A DNA stretch of 64,000 nt from DATFDN01 sp963818885 (GTDB lineage Bacteria > Pseudomonadota > Alphaproteobacteria > Acetobacterales > Acetobacteraceae), in contig CAWFTP010000003.1 of assembly GCA_963818885.1 (NCBI GenBank), forward strand, positions 620,001-684,000. The letters run 5' to 3'. This document shows, piece by piece, positions 10,158-19,300 of the stretch. Every line of letters starts with the position of its first letter. The first letter of the stretch is position 1. The notes under the pieces are model-generated. The model was not told where the DNA came from and ran no database searches. It saw nothing but the letters and a program-made list of their open reading frames with translations. Made by a program: the position numbers and the translations under genes.

Positions 10158-10170
10158 GCACGGCGGCCCG

Positions 10171-11082
10171 ATGATCGTCGTCTTCGGGTCCGTCAATCTC
10201 GATCTAATCTTTCCCCTCCCTGCGCTGCCGGCGGCGGGCGAGACTGTGTTGACCCCGGACGTTCGCATCCAACCGGGGGGCAAAGGCGCCAACCAGGCGC
10301 TCGCCGCCGCGCGGGACGGAGCACACGTCGTCATGGCGGGGGCGGTCGGGCGTGACGCGTTTGCCGCCGACGCGCTCGCGCTGCTTCGGGCCGAAGGAGT
10401 GGACCTCACCCGCGTCGTCGCCATCGACCGGGTCACCGGCTGCGCAGCCATTTTCGTCGACCGCACGGGGCGCAATACGATCGGTGTCGGCTCCGGCGCC
10501 AACCTCTCCGCGCGTGCCGAGCACGTGGAGGATGCGCTACTCTCTCCACAGTCGACGCTCGTCCTGCAAATGGAGGTTCCCGCCGCGGAGACCGAAGCGC
10601 TGATCCGCCGCGCGCGCGCCCGCAACGCCCGGGTGGTGCTGAACCTGGCGCCGGCGGGGCCGCTCGATCCGGCGGCGCTCGCGATGCTCGACGTCCTGGT
10701 GGTGAACGAAGGGGAGGCGGAGTGGCTCGCCACGCGGCTCGGCTGCCCGTCGGATGCCCCCGGCCTACGGGGCGCGCTGGGAACCATCGTGGTGCGCACC
10801 CTGGGCGAGCAGGGCGCCGAGGCAGCCGGTCCGGACGGCGAGACGCGCGTTCCCGCGCTCACGGTCACCGCCGTCGACACCACGGGCGCCGGGGACTGCT
10901 TCACCGGCGTTCTCGCCGCCGCCTTTGATCGCGGCCTGACGCTCCCCGCCGCGCTTGCCCGCGCCAGCGCCGCCGCGGGACTCTCCTGCACCAGCCAGGG
11001 CAGCCAGTCGACGATGCCGCGGCACGAGGACATCGACGCCGCGCTCAGGCTGCTTGCGCCCGAACCGGCCCTCCCCGATTGA
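10171..11082 (+). CDS. rbsK: ribokinase (PfkB family)
   Basis: A 303-residue sugar kinase that phosphorylates D-ribose at O5. The N-terminal FGSVNLDLIF, the substrate loop GGKGANQALAAAR (about 36-48) and the catalytic DTTGAGDCFTG anion-hole/base motif (about 234-244) are complete. Length is normal for RbsK. Related PfkB sugar kinases such as deoxyribokinase cannot be excluded. No ribose transporter or ribose mutarotase is adjacent. The gene follows the phasin by 13 bases. Its last 38 bases overlap the convergent EamA transporter gene. Confidence 0.88.
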   Translation: MIVVFGSVNLDLIFPLPALPAAGETVLTPDVRIQPGGKGANQALAAARDGAHVVMAGAVGRDAFAADALALLRAEGVDLTRVVAIDRVTGCAAIFVDRTGRNTIGVGSGANLSARAEHVEDALLSPQSTLVLQMEVPAAETEALIRRARARNARVVLNLAPAGPLDPAALAMLDVLVVNEGEAEWLATRLGCPSDAPGLRGALGTIVVRTLGEQGAEAAGPDGETRVPALTVTAVDTTGAGDCFTGVLAAAFDRGLTLPAALARASAAAGLSCTSQGSQSTMPRHEDIDAALRLLAPEPALPD

Positions 11083-11923
11083 CCAGCCAGCAGCCGGCCG
11101 AAGCGACCAGCAGTCCGAGGATGGCGAGCACCCCGATCCGCTCGCCCAGGAAGATCCAGACGAGCAGCGCGGCCGTGCCGGGGACCAGGTAGAAGTTCGA
11201 CGTGACCGCGGCGACGCTGCCACGCACCAGCATGTAGTAGTAGAGAGCCATCCCGCCCAGCGAGACGGCTATGGTATTCCAGGCGGTGGCGCCGATGGCG
11301 GCGCCGGTCCAGTCCGCGCGCGAGGTCTCGAACACGATCGCGCTGATCGCGCTCACCACACCCGCGCTCAGGAACTGCACGGTCGCACTGGCGAGCAGCG
11401 GGATGCCACGGCAGAACCGGCCGAAATAGAGGGTGCCAGCGACCAGGCACACGACGCCGACGAAGGCGAGGACCAGTCCCTCGAGCCGAGTCGCGCTAGT
11501 GAACGCAGCCATGCCGACCACCAGACCGACGCCGACCACCCCCAGGAAGAGGCCCAACCATTGCGCCTGATGCAGCCGTTCATGCAGCAGGACGACGCCA
11601 AGGCCGGCGGTCAGCAGCGGCGTTAGCGACTGCACCAGCGCGATATGCGCCGCTGGCACCAAGGTCAGCCCCACATGCGGCGGGAGAAGGCCGCCCGCGT
11701 TGATCAGCGCGCCGGCAACGGCGCAATGCGCCCAGCGCCCATGACCGAGGGGACGCCAGGATCGCCCCGTCGCCAGCATGAGGGCGAGCAGCACAAACGC
11801 GCAGGCGCACAGCCGCACGGCGACGAACAGCAGGGGAGAAAGCTCACGCAGCCCAACCTTCGCCGCGACGAAGGAGGAACTCCACAGCAGGACGAAGCCG
11901 AGCGGGGCGAGACGGGTCAGCAT
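11045..11923 (-). CDS. EamA/DMT-superfamily transporter
   Basis: A 292-residue membrane protein with ten predicted helices arranged as two EamA repeats (residues about 5-135 and 150-280). The N-terminal PLGFVLLWSSSFVAAKVGL is typical for the drug/metabolite transporter superfamily. The ATG at 11923 is chosen because the upstream extension runs into the palindromic repeat at 11946-12031. The substrate is unknown, and family members export amino acids, metabolites or drugs. It overlaps the end of the convergent ribokinase gene. Confidence 0.87.
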   Translation of the reverse strand: MLTRLAPLGFVLLWSSSFVAAKVGLRELSPLLFVAVRLCACAFVLLALMLATGRSWRPLGHGRWAHCAVAGALINAGGLLPPHVGLTLVPAAHIALVQSLTPLLTAGLGVVLLHERLHQAQWLGLFLGVVGVGLVVGMAAFTSATRLEGLVLAFVGVVCLVAGTLYFGRFCRGIPLLASATVQFLSAGVVSAISAIVFETSRADWTGAAIGATAWNTIAVSLGGMALYYYMLVRGSVAAVTSNFYLVPGTAALLVWIFLGERIGVLAILGLLVASAGCWLVNRGGPVRAQAA

Positions 11924-11945
11924 TGGTATCGCTCGATCCGTCGTC

Positions 11946-12031
11946 GTCATGGCCGGACTTGGCCCGGCCACCCACGACCTCTGGTGCCGCAAGCTAAAAA
12001 CGTGGGTGCCCGAGCCAAGCCCGGGCATGAC
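11946..12031. repeat. palindromic intergenic repeat, 31-bp arms
   Basis: Two 31-bp arms (11946-11976 and 12001-12031) are inverted copies with 27 of 31 positions pairing, separated by 24 bases. They read GTCATGGCCGGACTTGGCCC outward and its complement. Alphaproteobacterial genomes carry many dispersed copies of this kind of element, which often generate spurious MAGLGPATHD-like peptides. It lies between the EamA start and the L33 stop. No second copy is visible in this window. Confidence 0.75.
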
Positions 12032-12053
12032 AATATCGGCGCCTTTCGCAGCC

Positions 12054-12221
12054 TTACTTGATCTTGGCTTCCCGGAAAATGACGTGCTTGCGCGCGCGGG
12101 GATCGTATTTCTTCAGCTCCAGCTTGTTCGTCTGGGCGCGCGCGTTCTTCTTGGTCACGTAGAAATATCCGGTGTCCGCCGTGGACACGAGCTTGATCTG
12201 CACGGTGTTGGTCTTGGCCAT
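12054..12221 (-). CDS. rpmG: 50S ribosomal protein L33
   Basis: A 55-residue protein beginning MAKTNTVQIKLVSTADTGYF and ending with a basic IFREAKIK tail. This is the full length of L33. It sits on the outer surface of the 50S subunit near the E site. There is no cysteine, so this is the zinc-independent form. It lies 49 bases downstream of a small membrane-protein gene on the same strand. It is identified from the protein sequence and length. Confidence 0.95.
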   Translation of the reverse strand: MAKTNTVQIKLVSTADTGYFYVTKKNARAQTNKLELKKYDPRARKHVIFREAKIK

Positions 12222-12270
12222 CGATCAGTCCCTCGCGAGGGGCGGACAATGCGTACCCGCGCCCGAGTGG

Positions 12271-12564
12271 TCAAGGTCGCCGCGGCAGCAGCCCACGCCA
12301 CAGCCGCAGGACCGTCTCGATCGCCCAGATCGTCGGCGCGCGCAACCATGGGAGGTCCTCGGCGAGCAGCAGGACGCCCACCGGGACCATCCAGAAGCCG
12401 AGGACCGGCAGGAAGCCGAAGCAGCCTAGGATCACGAACAGCAGGCCGACCGGGATTCGTACCCAGTGCCGCCCTGGCTGCAGGAGCCACGTCACGCTCT
12501 GACGCAGCCGAGCCGGCAATCGGGCGCAGAGCCGTTCGACATAGGCGCAATAGCTCGTATCCAT
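12271..12564 (-). CDS. PGPGW-type small membrane protein
   Basis: A 97-residue protein with two hydrophobic stretches (about 37-53 and 55-70). The central PVGLLFVILGCFGFLPVLGF followed by a VGVLLLAEDLPWLR segment resembles the putative transmembrane PGPGW family. Members have no known function. The N-terminal 35 residues are basic and cytoplasmic-looking. It lies just upstream of rpmG on the same strand and may be co-transcribed. The family name is from memory and moderately sure. Confidence 0.65.
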   Translation of the reverse strand: MDTSYCAYVERLCARLPARLRQSVTWLLQPGRHWVRIPVGLLFVILGCFGFLPVLGFWMVPVGVLLLAEDLPWLRAPTIWAIETVLRLWRGLLPRRP

Positions 12565-12605
12565 GCAGCCCCATATGGGAACCGCATGGTGACCTGTCGC
12601 CTCCC

Positions 12606-13667
12606 TTACAGGTTCGCTCGGTCGAGCTCCGCCTCGGTGATCCCCAGCTTCCCTGCCGCCTCGCGGATTTGTTCCCAGGTCATGTCGTCGACCGAGATGC
12701 CGTTCGCCCGCCGTTCCCGCGCGCTCCGCCGTTCGGGCTCGCCCGGCAGCAGGATCGCCTCGAAGCCCGGCGCCGGCCGGGCGGAGCGGACATGCGCCGC
12801 CGTATGAGCGACGCGCTCGGCCACCGCCGCCGTTCCGTTCAGGCGCGAGAGGTCGGTGATGACGGCGAACATGCTGTTGAGAATGCCGCCCTGGTATGCC
12901 TCACCCGCCTGCTTTCCGCCGGCGACGGCGCCCGCCATGATCTCGCACATCACGGCGAGGCCGGAGCCCTTGTGGCGCCCGAAGGTGAGCAGTGCGCCGG
13001 TCTTGTCGTCGATGAAGCCGCGCGGGTCCGTTGTCGGCCTTCCGTCGGGGTCGATCAGCAATTCGCCGGGCACCGCAACGCCCTTGTTGCGCGCGACCCG
13101 CGCCTTGCCGGCGGCGATCGTCGTCGTCGCCATATCGAGCACCATTGGCTCGCCGTTCGGCCCTGGGACGGCGGTGACGAAGGGGTTGGTGCCGAGCCGG
13201 GCCTCTCCGGCGCCGAACGGGGCGGCGATGTCATGGTGGTCGGCGACGTTGACGTAGCCGATGAACGCCATCCCCGCCTCGGTCGCCTGTTCCCCGTAGG
13301 TGCCCACGCGCCCGATATGAGCGCTGTTGCGCAGTCCCACCACGCAGGCGCCGACCTCGTGGGCACGCGCGATCGCCCGGCGCACCGCCTCGGCCGCCAT
13401 TCGCTGTCCGAAGCCGCGCCGCGCGTCAAGCACCAGCAAGGCGCCGAAATCCACCACCGTCTCCAGCGTCTGGTTCGGCACCAACAGCTTGTCCTGGAGC
13501 AGGCGCACATAGGCCGGCAGCATGCCCACGCCGTGGCTGTCGTGGCCCGATAGGTTGGCGAGGATCAGGTGGTTCGCCACCTCCTTCGTCTCGCCCTCAT
13601 CGCTGCCCATGCGCCGGACGATCAGGCTGGTGACGGCGTGCAGCCTCTCAGGGGTGAAGTTCGGCAC
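12606..13667 (-). CDS. malate/L-lactate dehydrogenase-family oxidoreductase
   Basis: A 353-residue NAD(P)-dependent dehydrogenase of the Ldh2 family (malate, lactate, ureidoglycolate and sulfolactate dehydrogenases), which has its own non-Rossmann fold. Typical segments are SGHDSHGVGMLPAYV near 40-54, GLRNSAHIGRVGTYG near 115, the cofactor region GTNPF, and GSGLAVMCEI near 238. It starts four bases after the PrpD-family gene, so the two form an operon. The pairing suggests a 2-hydroxyacid or tricarboxylate catabolic step, but the substrate cannot be named. Confidence 0.87.
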   Translation of the reverse strand: MPNFTPERLHAVTSLIVRRMGSDEGETKEVANHLILANLSGHDSHGVGMLPAYVRLLQDKLLVPNQTLETVVDFGALLVLDARRGFGQRMAAEAVRRAIARAHEVGACVVGLRNSAHIGRVGTYGEQATEAGMAFIGYVNVADHHDIAAPFGAGEARLGTNPFVTAVPGPNGEPMVLDMATTTIAAGKARVARNKGVAVPGELLIDPDGRPTTDPRGFIDDKTGALLTFGRHKGSGLAVMCEIMAGAVAGGKQAGEAYQGGILNSMFAVITDLSRLNGTAAVAERVAHTAAHVRSARPAPGFEAILLPGEPERRSARERRANGISVDDMTWEQIREAAGKLGITEAELDRANL

Positions 13668-13671
13668 TCCC

Positions 13672-15082
13672 CTACTCCCCGGCGAGCCGGCCCCGCACGA
13701 CCGGCGCGGTGAGGCGCATCAGCGAGGCCACGTCGTTCGCCCGGTCGAGCCCAAGCACCGCATCGGCGAGGCGTCCCGCACGCTCCTCCCCCAGCACCGC
13801 GTCGGCGAGCCCGGCAAACTTCGCCCGAAGTTCCGCCTCGGTCAGGAAATTGGCGGGTTCGCCCTTCGGGACCACGACCTTCTTCTGGAACGCGTCGTCG
13901 CGGGCGCGCACCGTCAGCTTGCCCGACATGTTGGTGGGAAACTCCGCCTCGATCTCCGGGTCGACCTCGCAGGCGATGCGCGGCAGCAGGCGGCGCACGT
14001 CAGGATCCTGCAACAATCCGTAGCTTTCCCAGCCCATGCGTCCCTTCGCCAGGGCGCAAGCGATCACGAAGGGACCGCTGAACTGTCCATCCACCGTGTT
14101 CTGGGGATCGGCCTTCTTGGCCGGCGGGTCGCCGATCAGCATCATCCCGGCGCGCGGCAGGCCGAGCATCACCGCCTCGATCTCCGCCGCGCGCAGCCCG
14201 TGTTCGGTCCGCAGGGCGAGCGCGGCATCGATGCCGGCGTGGCCGTAACGGCAGGAGGGGTACGGCTTCACCGCCGTCGCCATCAGCTCGTACTCCCGCC
14301 CGAGCCCCTGGAGGGCGCGCTCCGGCGTCGGATTCGGGCGCGTAGGCGCGCATGAAGCCGTGCGGCCCTTCCAGCGCCTCGGCGGCGCCCTTGAAGCCCT
14401 CGCGCACCAGGGTCGCGGCCATCAGCCCGTTCAATGCCGCCCAGCCGACCTGGAAGCGCTTCGTCCAGGCGCCGTTGACCAGGAACTCGAGGCTGCCGGC
14501 GCACTGGCTGAGCACCGTGCCCATCGCACCGGCGACCTGCTCGGCGTTCAGGCCGAAGACGCGCGCCGCGGCGGTCGCGGCGCCGAACGCCCCGCAGGTC
14601 GCGGTCGGATGGAAGCCCCGGTCGTAATGCGCGCCGGCGGGGAGCGCGAGCGCGATCCGGCATGTCACCTCGTAGCCAGCGACGATGCCGGCGAGCACCG
14701 CCCCGCCGGACGCTCCCGCCATCTCGCCCGCCGCCAGCGCCGCCGCGATGACCGGCGCGCCCGGATGCAGGCTCCCCGCCGCATGGGTGTCGTCGAAGTC
14801 GAGCGAATGTCCTAGCGCGCCGTTCAGGAAGGCCGCGCCCGCCGGCGTGTAGCGCGCCTCGTCGCCGAACACGCCGGAATTGCCGCCCGCCATGCCCATG
14901 GCGCGGGCGGCGGCGATGAAGGAGGGCGTGCTTTCGGCATCGGACCGCGCGCGCACGATGTTGCCGATCAGGTCGAGGACCAGGAAGCTGGTGCGGGCCA
15001 CGACCTCGACCGGCAGCTTGTCGAGCGTCAGCCCGGCGCTGAATTCGGAAAGGCTGGCGGTCACGCCGTCTGCAGAGCTCAT
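13672..15082 (-). pseudogene. MmgE/PrpD family protein, frameshifted
   Basis: Residues 1-250 lie in the frame from ATG 15082. The rest is in another frame that ends at 13672. The switch is near 14335, between RAYAPESD and PTPERALQGLG, and fits one inserted base. The joined length of about 465 residues is normal for the family (2-methylcitrate dehydratase, cis-aconitate decarboxylase). NGALGHSLDFDDTH and the C-terminal KPYPSCRYGH are diagnostic. It is followed by a malate/lactate-dehydrogenase-like gene 4 bases downstream. Exact substrate is unknown, and an assembly error is more likely than true loss. Confidence 0.85.
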
Positions 15083-15181
15083 GTCCTGTCCTCCGGGATG
15101 AGGCTACTATGGAACAGGGTCAATGAAGAGCAAACCTCGCGATGCGCCGCCACTGCATTCCGACGCCCATAAGACGTGACT

Positions 15182-16213
15182 TCAGCTCAGCATGTCCCGG
15201 ACCAGTGGAATCACCCTTGTGCCGTAAAGCTCAATGCTGCGCATAAGCAGGCTGTGGCTCAACCTTCCCATGCTGTACCTCAAGTCGAACCGCGAAAGGT
15301 CCAAGGCCTGGACCGTTTCGGCGATCTTGCGCGCGACGGTTTCAGGCGATCCGACATAGAGACACCCGCGGCTCACCTCGGCATCGAACTGTGCCCGCGA
15401 GATCGGCGACCAACCCCGCTCGGCGCCAATCCGGTCACGATACTCTTGGTATGCAGGCCAGAACTCCTCTTGCGCCTGCTCGTCCGTAGCCGCCACATAG
15501 CCGCCGGAGTGAACTCCAACCTCGTGAACGGGGTTGCCTAGCTTATCCAGAGCACGATGATATAGCTCGACAAAAGGCTTGAATCGCTGAGCCTCGCCGC
15601 CGATTGCCGCGATCATCAACGAGCAACCGTAGCGCGCGGCGCGAATCACCGATTCAGGGGTCGAACCGACCGCTATCCACGTTTTCAACGCTCCACCCTC
15701 GACCGGGGGAAACACGCGCTGTCTCACCAGGTCCGGGCGGGTCTCGCCGTGCCACGTCACGAGGTCGCGTCGCATCAGTTGGGCGAAGAGTCCCAACTTC
15801 TCTTCAAACAATGCCTCGTACTGCGAGAGCTGATATCCAAACAGCGGAAACAACTCGGTGAACCACCCCCGCCCCAGCATAACCTCGGCGCGCCCGGATG
15901 ACGCCGCATGCAACGTCGAAAATCTCTGATAGACGCGCACCGGATCATCGGTGCTGATTATTGTTACGGCCGATCCAAGCCGTATGCGTCGCGTGCGACC
16001 GGCAATTACGGCCAGAACCACTTCGGGCGACGAGACAGCGAAGTCGGCGCGGTGGTGCTCGCCGACGCCGAAGAAGTCGACCCCCACCTCATCCGCCCGA
16101 ACGGCCTGCTCAACCACATGGCGGATGACCTGGCCGTGTGACAACAACGAGCCATCGGCACCGACTGTAATGTCGCCGAACGTGTGGAGGCCAAGGCCAA
16201 GAGGTGTTTCCAT
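15182..16213 (-). CDS. LLM-class flavin-dependent oxidoreductase
   Basis: A 343-residue luciferase-like monooxygenase. These proteins use reduced FMN or F420 to oxidise small molecules. GLHTFGDITVG opens the barrel, VDFFGVGEHHR (about 44-54) and a GSAVTIISTDDPVRVYQRF segment are typical, and GRGWFTELFP follows. The C-terminus (PLVRDML) is complete. A ribosome site (GGAGG-like) precedes ATG 16213. It transcribes away from the giant Rhs gene, sharing an AT-rich 140-bp spacer. No reductase partner is adjacent and the substrate is unknown. Confidence 0.85.
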   Translation of the reverse strand: METPLGLGLHTFGDITVGADGSLLSHGQVIRHVVEQAVRADEVGVDFFGVGEHHRADFAVSSPEVVLAVIAGRTRRIRLGSAVTIISTDDPVRVYQRFSTLHAASSGRAEVMLGRGWFTELFPLFGYQLSQYEALFEEKLGLFAQLMRRDLVTWHGETRPDLVRQRVFPPVEGGALKTWIAVGSTPESVIRAARYGCSLMIAAIGGEAQRFKPFVELYHRALDKLGNPVHEVGVHSGGYVAATDEQAQEEFWPAYQEYRDRIGAERGWSPISRAQFDAEVSRGCLYVGSPETVARKIAETVQALDLSRFDLRYSMGRLSHSLLMRSIELYGTRVIPLVRDMLS

Positions 16214-16318
16214 ATTTCTTCTCTCGGAGGAACCCCAAGTAAGTCTACTTGTCGTATACCATAGTTATCGAAAGGCAAAAAATGCCGGCGAAGTCGAAAA
16301 GTCTTGTCGAATTCTATT

Positions 16319-16334
16319 ACACTATTCATAGTGT
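16319..16334. promoter_or_regulatory. 16-bp palindrome upstream of the Rhs gene
   Basis: A perfect 7-2-7 inverted repeat (ACACTAT-TC-ATAGTGT) lies 32 bases before the predicted ATG of the Rhs gene. It sits in a 140-bp AT-rich spacer between two divergent genes. TTGTCG at 16304 and CATAGT at 16327 have a 17-base spacing, so the palindrome overlaps a possible -10 box. It looks like an operator, but no regulator is encoded beside it. Confidence 0.35.
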
Positions 16335-16365
16335 CCCTCCATAAGTCAAAAATATGGGGAGGGGC

Positions 16366-19300
16366 ATGGCAAATCCCTCGATCGTGGCACCGGCGAGCGA
16401 GCTCCTGCAGCAGGGCTCGGTCACCGCGGTGCCCGGCATTGGCCTCAGCGAGGCGGGCGCCACCGCCGGCGAGACCTTCACCGTCATCCTGCGCGACACC
16501 TACGGCGACCTCGCCGCCACGCCGAGCGGCGCCAGCGTGTCAGGCGGCGGCGGGACGGAACTGCTGATCGCCGGCTCGCTCGCCGACGTCAACGCCGCCC
16601 TCGCCACCGTCACCGATACCGACGCGCATGCCGGCGCCGACCCGCTGGTGATCAGCGCCTCCGACAGCTTCGACAACATCGCCCCGTCGCAGACCATCGC
16701 CGTCGCCGTCACCCCGCTGCTGCCGGTGCTGACGGCACCGGCGAGCGAGCTCCTGCAGCAGGGCTCGGTCACCGCGGTGCCCGGCATCGGCCTCAGCGAG
16801 GCGGGCGCCACCGCCGGCGAGACCTTCACCGTCATCCTGCGCGACACCTACGGCGACCTCGCCGCCACGCCGAGCGGCGCTACCCTGTCCGGCGGCGGCG
16901 GGACGGAACTGCTGATCGCCGGCTCGCTCGCCGACGTCAACGCCGCCCTCGCCACCGTCACCGATACCGACGCGCATGCCGGCGCCGACCCGCTGGTGAT
17001 CAGCGCCTCCGACAGCTTCGACAACATCGCCCCGTCGCAGACCATCGCCGTCGCCGTCACCCCGCTGCTGCCGGTGCTGACGGCACCGGCGAGCGAGCTC
17101 CTGCAGCAGGGCTCGGTCACCGCGGTGCCCGGCATCGGCCTCAGCGAGGCGGGCGCCACCGCCGGCGAGACCTTCACCGTCATCCTGCGCGACACCTACG
17201 GCGACCTCGCCGCCACGCCGAGCGGCGCTACCCCTGTCCGGCGGCGGCGGGACGGAACTGCTGATCGCCGGCTCGCTCGCCGACGTCAACGCCGCCCTCG
17301 CCACCGTCACCGATACCGACGCGCATGCCGGCGCCGACCCGCTGGTGATCAGCGCCTCCGACAGCTTCGACAACATCGCCCCGTCGCAGACCATCGCCGT
17401 CGCCGTCACCCCGCTGCTGCCGGTGCTGACGGCACCGGCGAGCGAGCTCCTGCAGCAGGGCTCGGTCACCGCGGTGCCCGGCATCGGCCTCAGCGAGGCG
17501 GGCGCCACCGCCGGCGAGACCTTCACCGTCATCCTGCGCGACACCTACGGCGACCTCGCCGCCACGCCAGGCGGCGCTACCGTCTCCGGCGGTGGCGGAA
17601 CCGGCCTCGCGATCTCCGGCTCGCTCGCCGATGTCAACGCCGCCCTCGCCACCGTCACCGATACCAATGCGACCATCGGTCCTGATCCCATCCTGCTCAG
17701 CGCGACCGATAGCTTCAACAACACCGCGTCGCCGCAGACGATCACCGCCACAACCATCCTGACGCTGAGCCAGCTCGCCACCGAGCATGCGACGATTGAC
17801 TGGAATAGCCTCGAGGCCTCCCTCCGCCCTGCTTCCATTGACGCGCCCGATTGGGACGTCATCTGGACGCGGTTCATCGACCAGGTCGGAACCACGACAG
17901 ACGATCTGGTCGCGGCGTTGACTCGGCCGCCGCGACGCTCAGCGCGATCGATCAACCCACGAACGACGTCGCCACATTGATCAACTACGTGCTGCTCCAG
18001 GCTAGTGGCGCCTTCCCCGACACTACTCTCGCAACCACGACCGATTTGGCGCCAGCCGGAACGGGTCTGGATCTCTCGCTGACCCGCATCTACAGCTCGA
18101 GCCTACTGAACCGGGACAATCCCGGGGTGTTCGGCGACGGCTGGACGTTCACCTACGGCATCTCCGCTGTCACTGACGCATCCGGCAACGTCTACATCGT
18201 CTCTCCGTCCGGCGCCGAATTCTTTACCCGGCAGCCAGATGGCACCTATCTGCCACCCGCGAACGACGGCTCGACCCTTACGCTGGTGGGGGGTGCCTAT
18301 GTTCACACCGACACAGCTGGCACCGTCGAGAAATTCCTGCCGAGCGGCCAACTCAGCAGCATCACGGACTCCAACGGCAACACGATAGATCTCGGCTACG
18401 ATGTCAACGGCGTCATTAGCGGCGTCGCAAGCTCCAATGGCCAGTCGCTCACGTTCACCACGAACGCGGAAGGGCGCATCACCAGCGCCACCGACCAGAC
18501 CGGACGGCAGACAACCTATAGCTACGACGCGAGCGGCAATCACCTTGTCAGTGTCAGCGGTCCCCTGGGTACGACCGCCTATAGCTACGACGCCAGCCTC
18601 AATCCCGAGACCCAGAACGCGCTAACCCAGATCGCAAATCCCGACGGCACGACCCAGACGTTTCAGGACGACGGCGAGGGAGACCTGACTTCCGCGGCGA
18701 TCAGCGGCGATGGTCAGATCAACGTACAGCTATCCGAGTCCCGGCACCGTCACGGAAACCGACGCATCGGGGAACGCTGCAACGCTGATCTTCGATGCGA
18801 ACGGCAATGTCGCGGAAACCAAAGACCCGCTTGGGAACGTCACCCAATACCAATACGATCCTGGCGGGCAACTGGCCCAGCTCGTGACACCGGGCGGCGG
18901 CACATACTCGTATAGCTACAGTCCCGATGGCGATCTCACGGGCCATACCGATCCGAACGGCGGGGTTGTCGCCGCAACCTACGCGCCGGGAACTGATCTG
19001 CTCGCCCGCCTGACCGATCAGGACGGCAACGCGATCACCTACTCCTACAACGCCGCGGGCAATCTGACCGGCATCACGTATGACGATGGAAGTGGCACGA
19101 GTGACCAGTATTCCCCCAATGGTCTGCTCACCAGCTCGACCAATGCACGTGGCGAGACAACCACCTACCAGTACAATCCCGTAGGCCTTCTGACGCGCGA
19201 GACGTTCAGCGACGGCACCCACCAAGCCTATACGTACAACGCCCAGGATGAGCTTGTCGCTGCGCAGGCGACAAGCGGCGGCATCACCACCTACGGCTAC

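Noticed and set aside
16540..17544. Long antisense open frames through the repeats
   Set aside because: They repeat with the 348-bp unit and have Gly/Asp/Ala-rich low-complexity sequence. They are mirror images of the adhesin repeats.
16386..17775. CRISPR array
   Set aside because: Units of 348 bp with no spacers and a continuous protein pattern.
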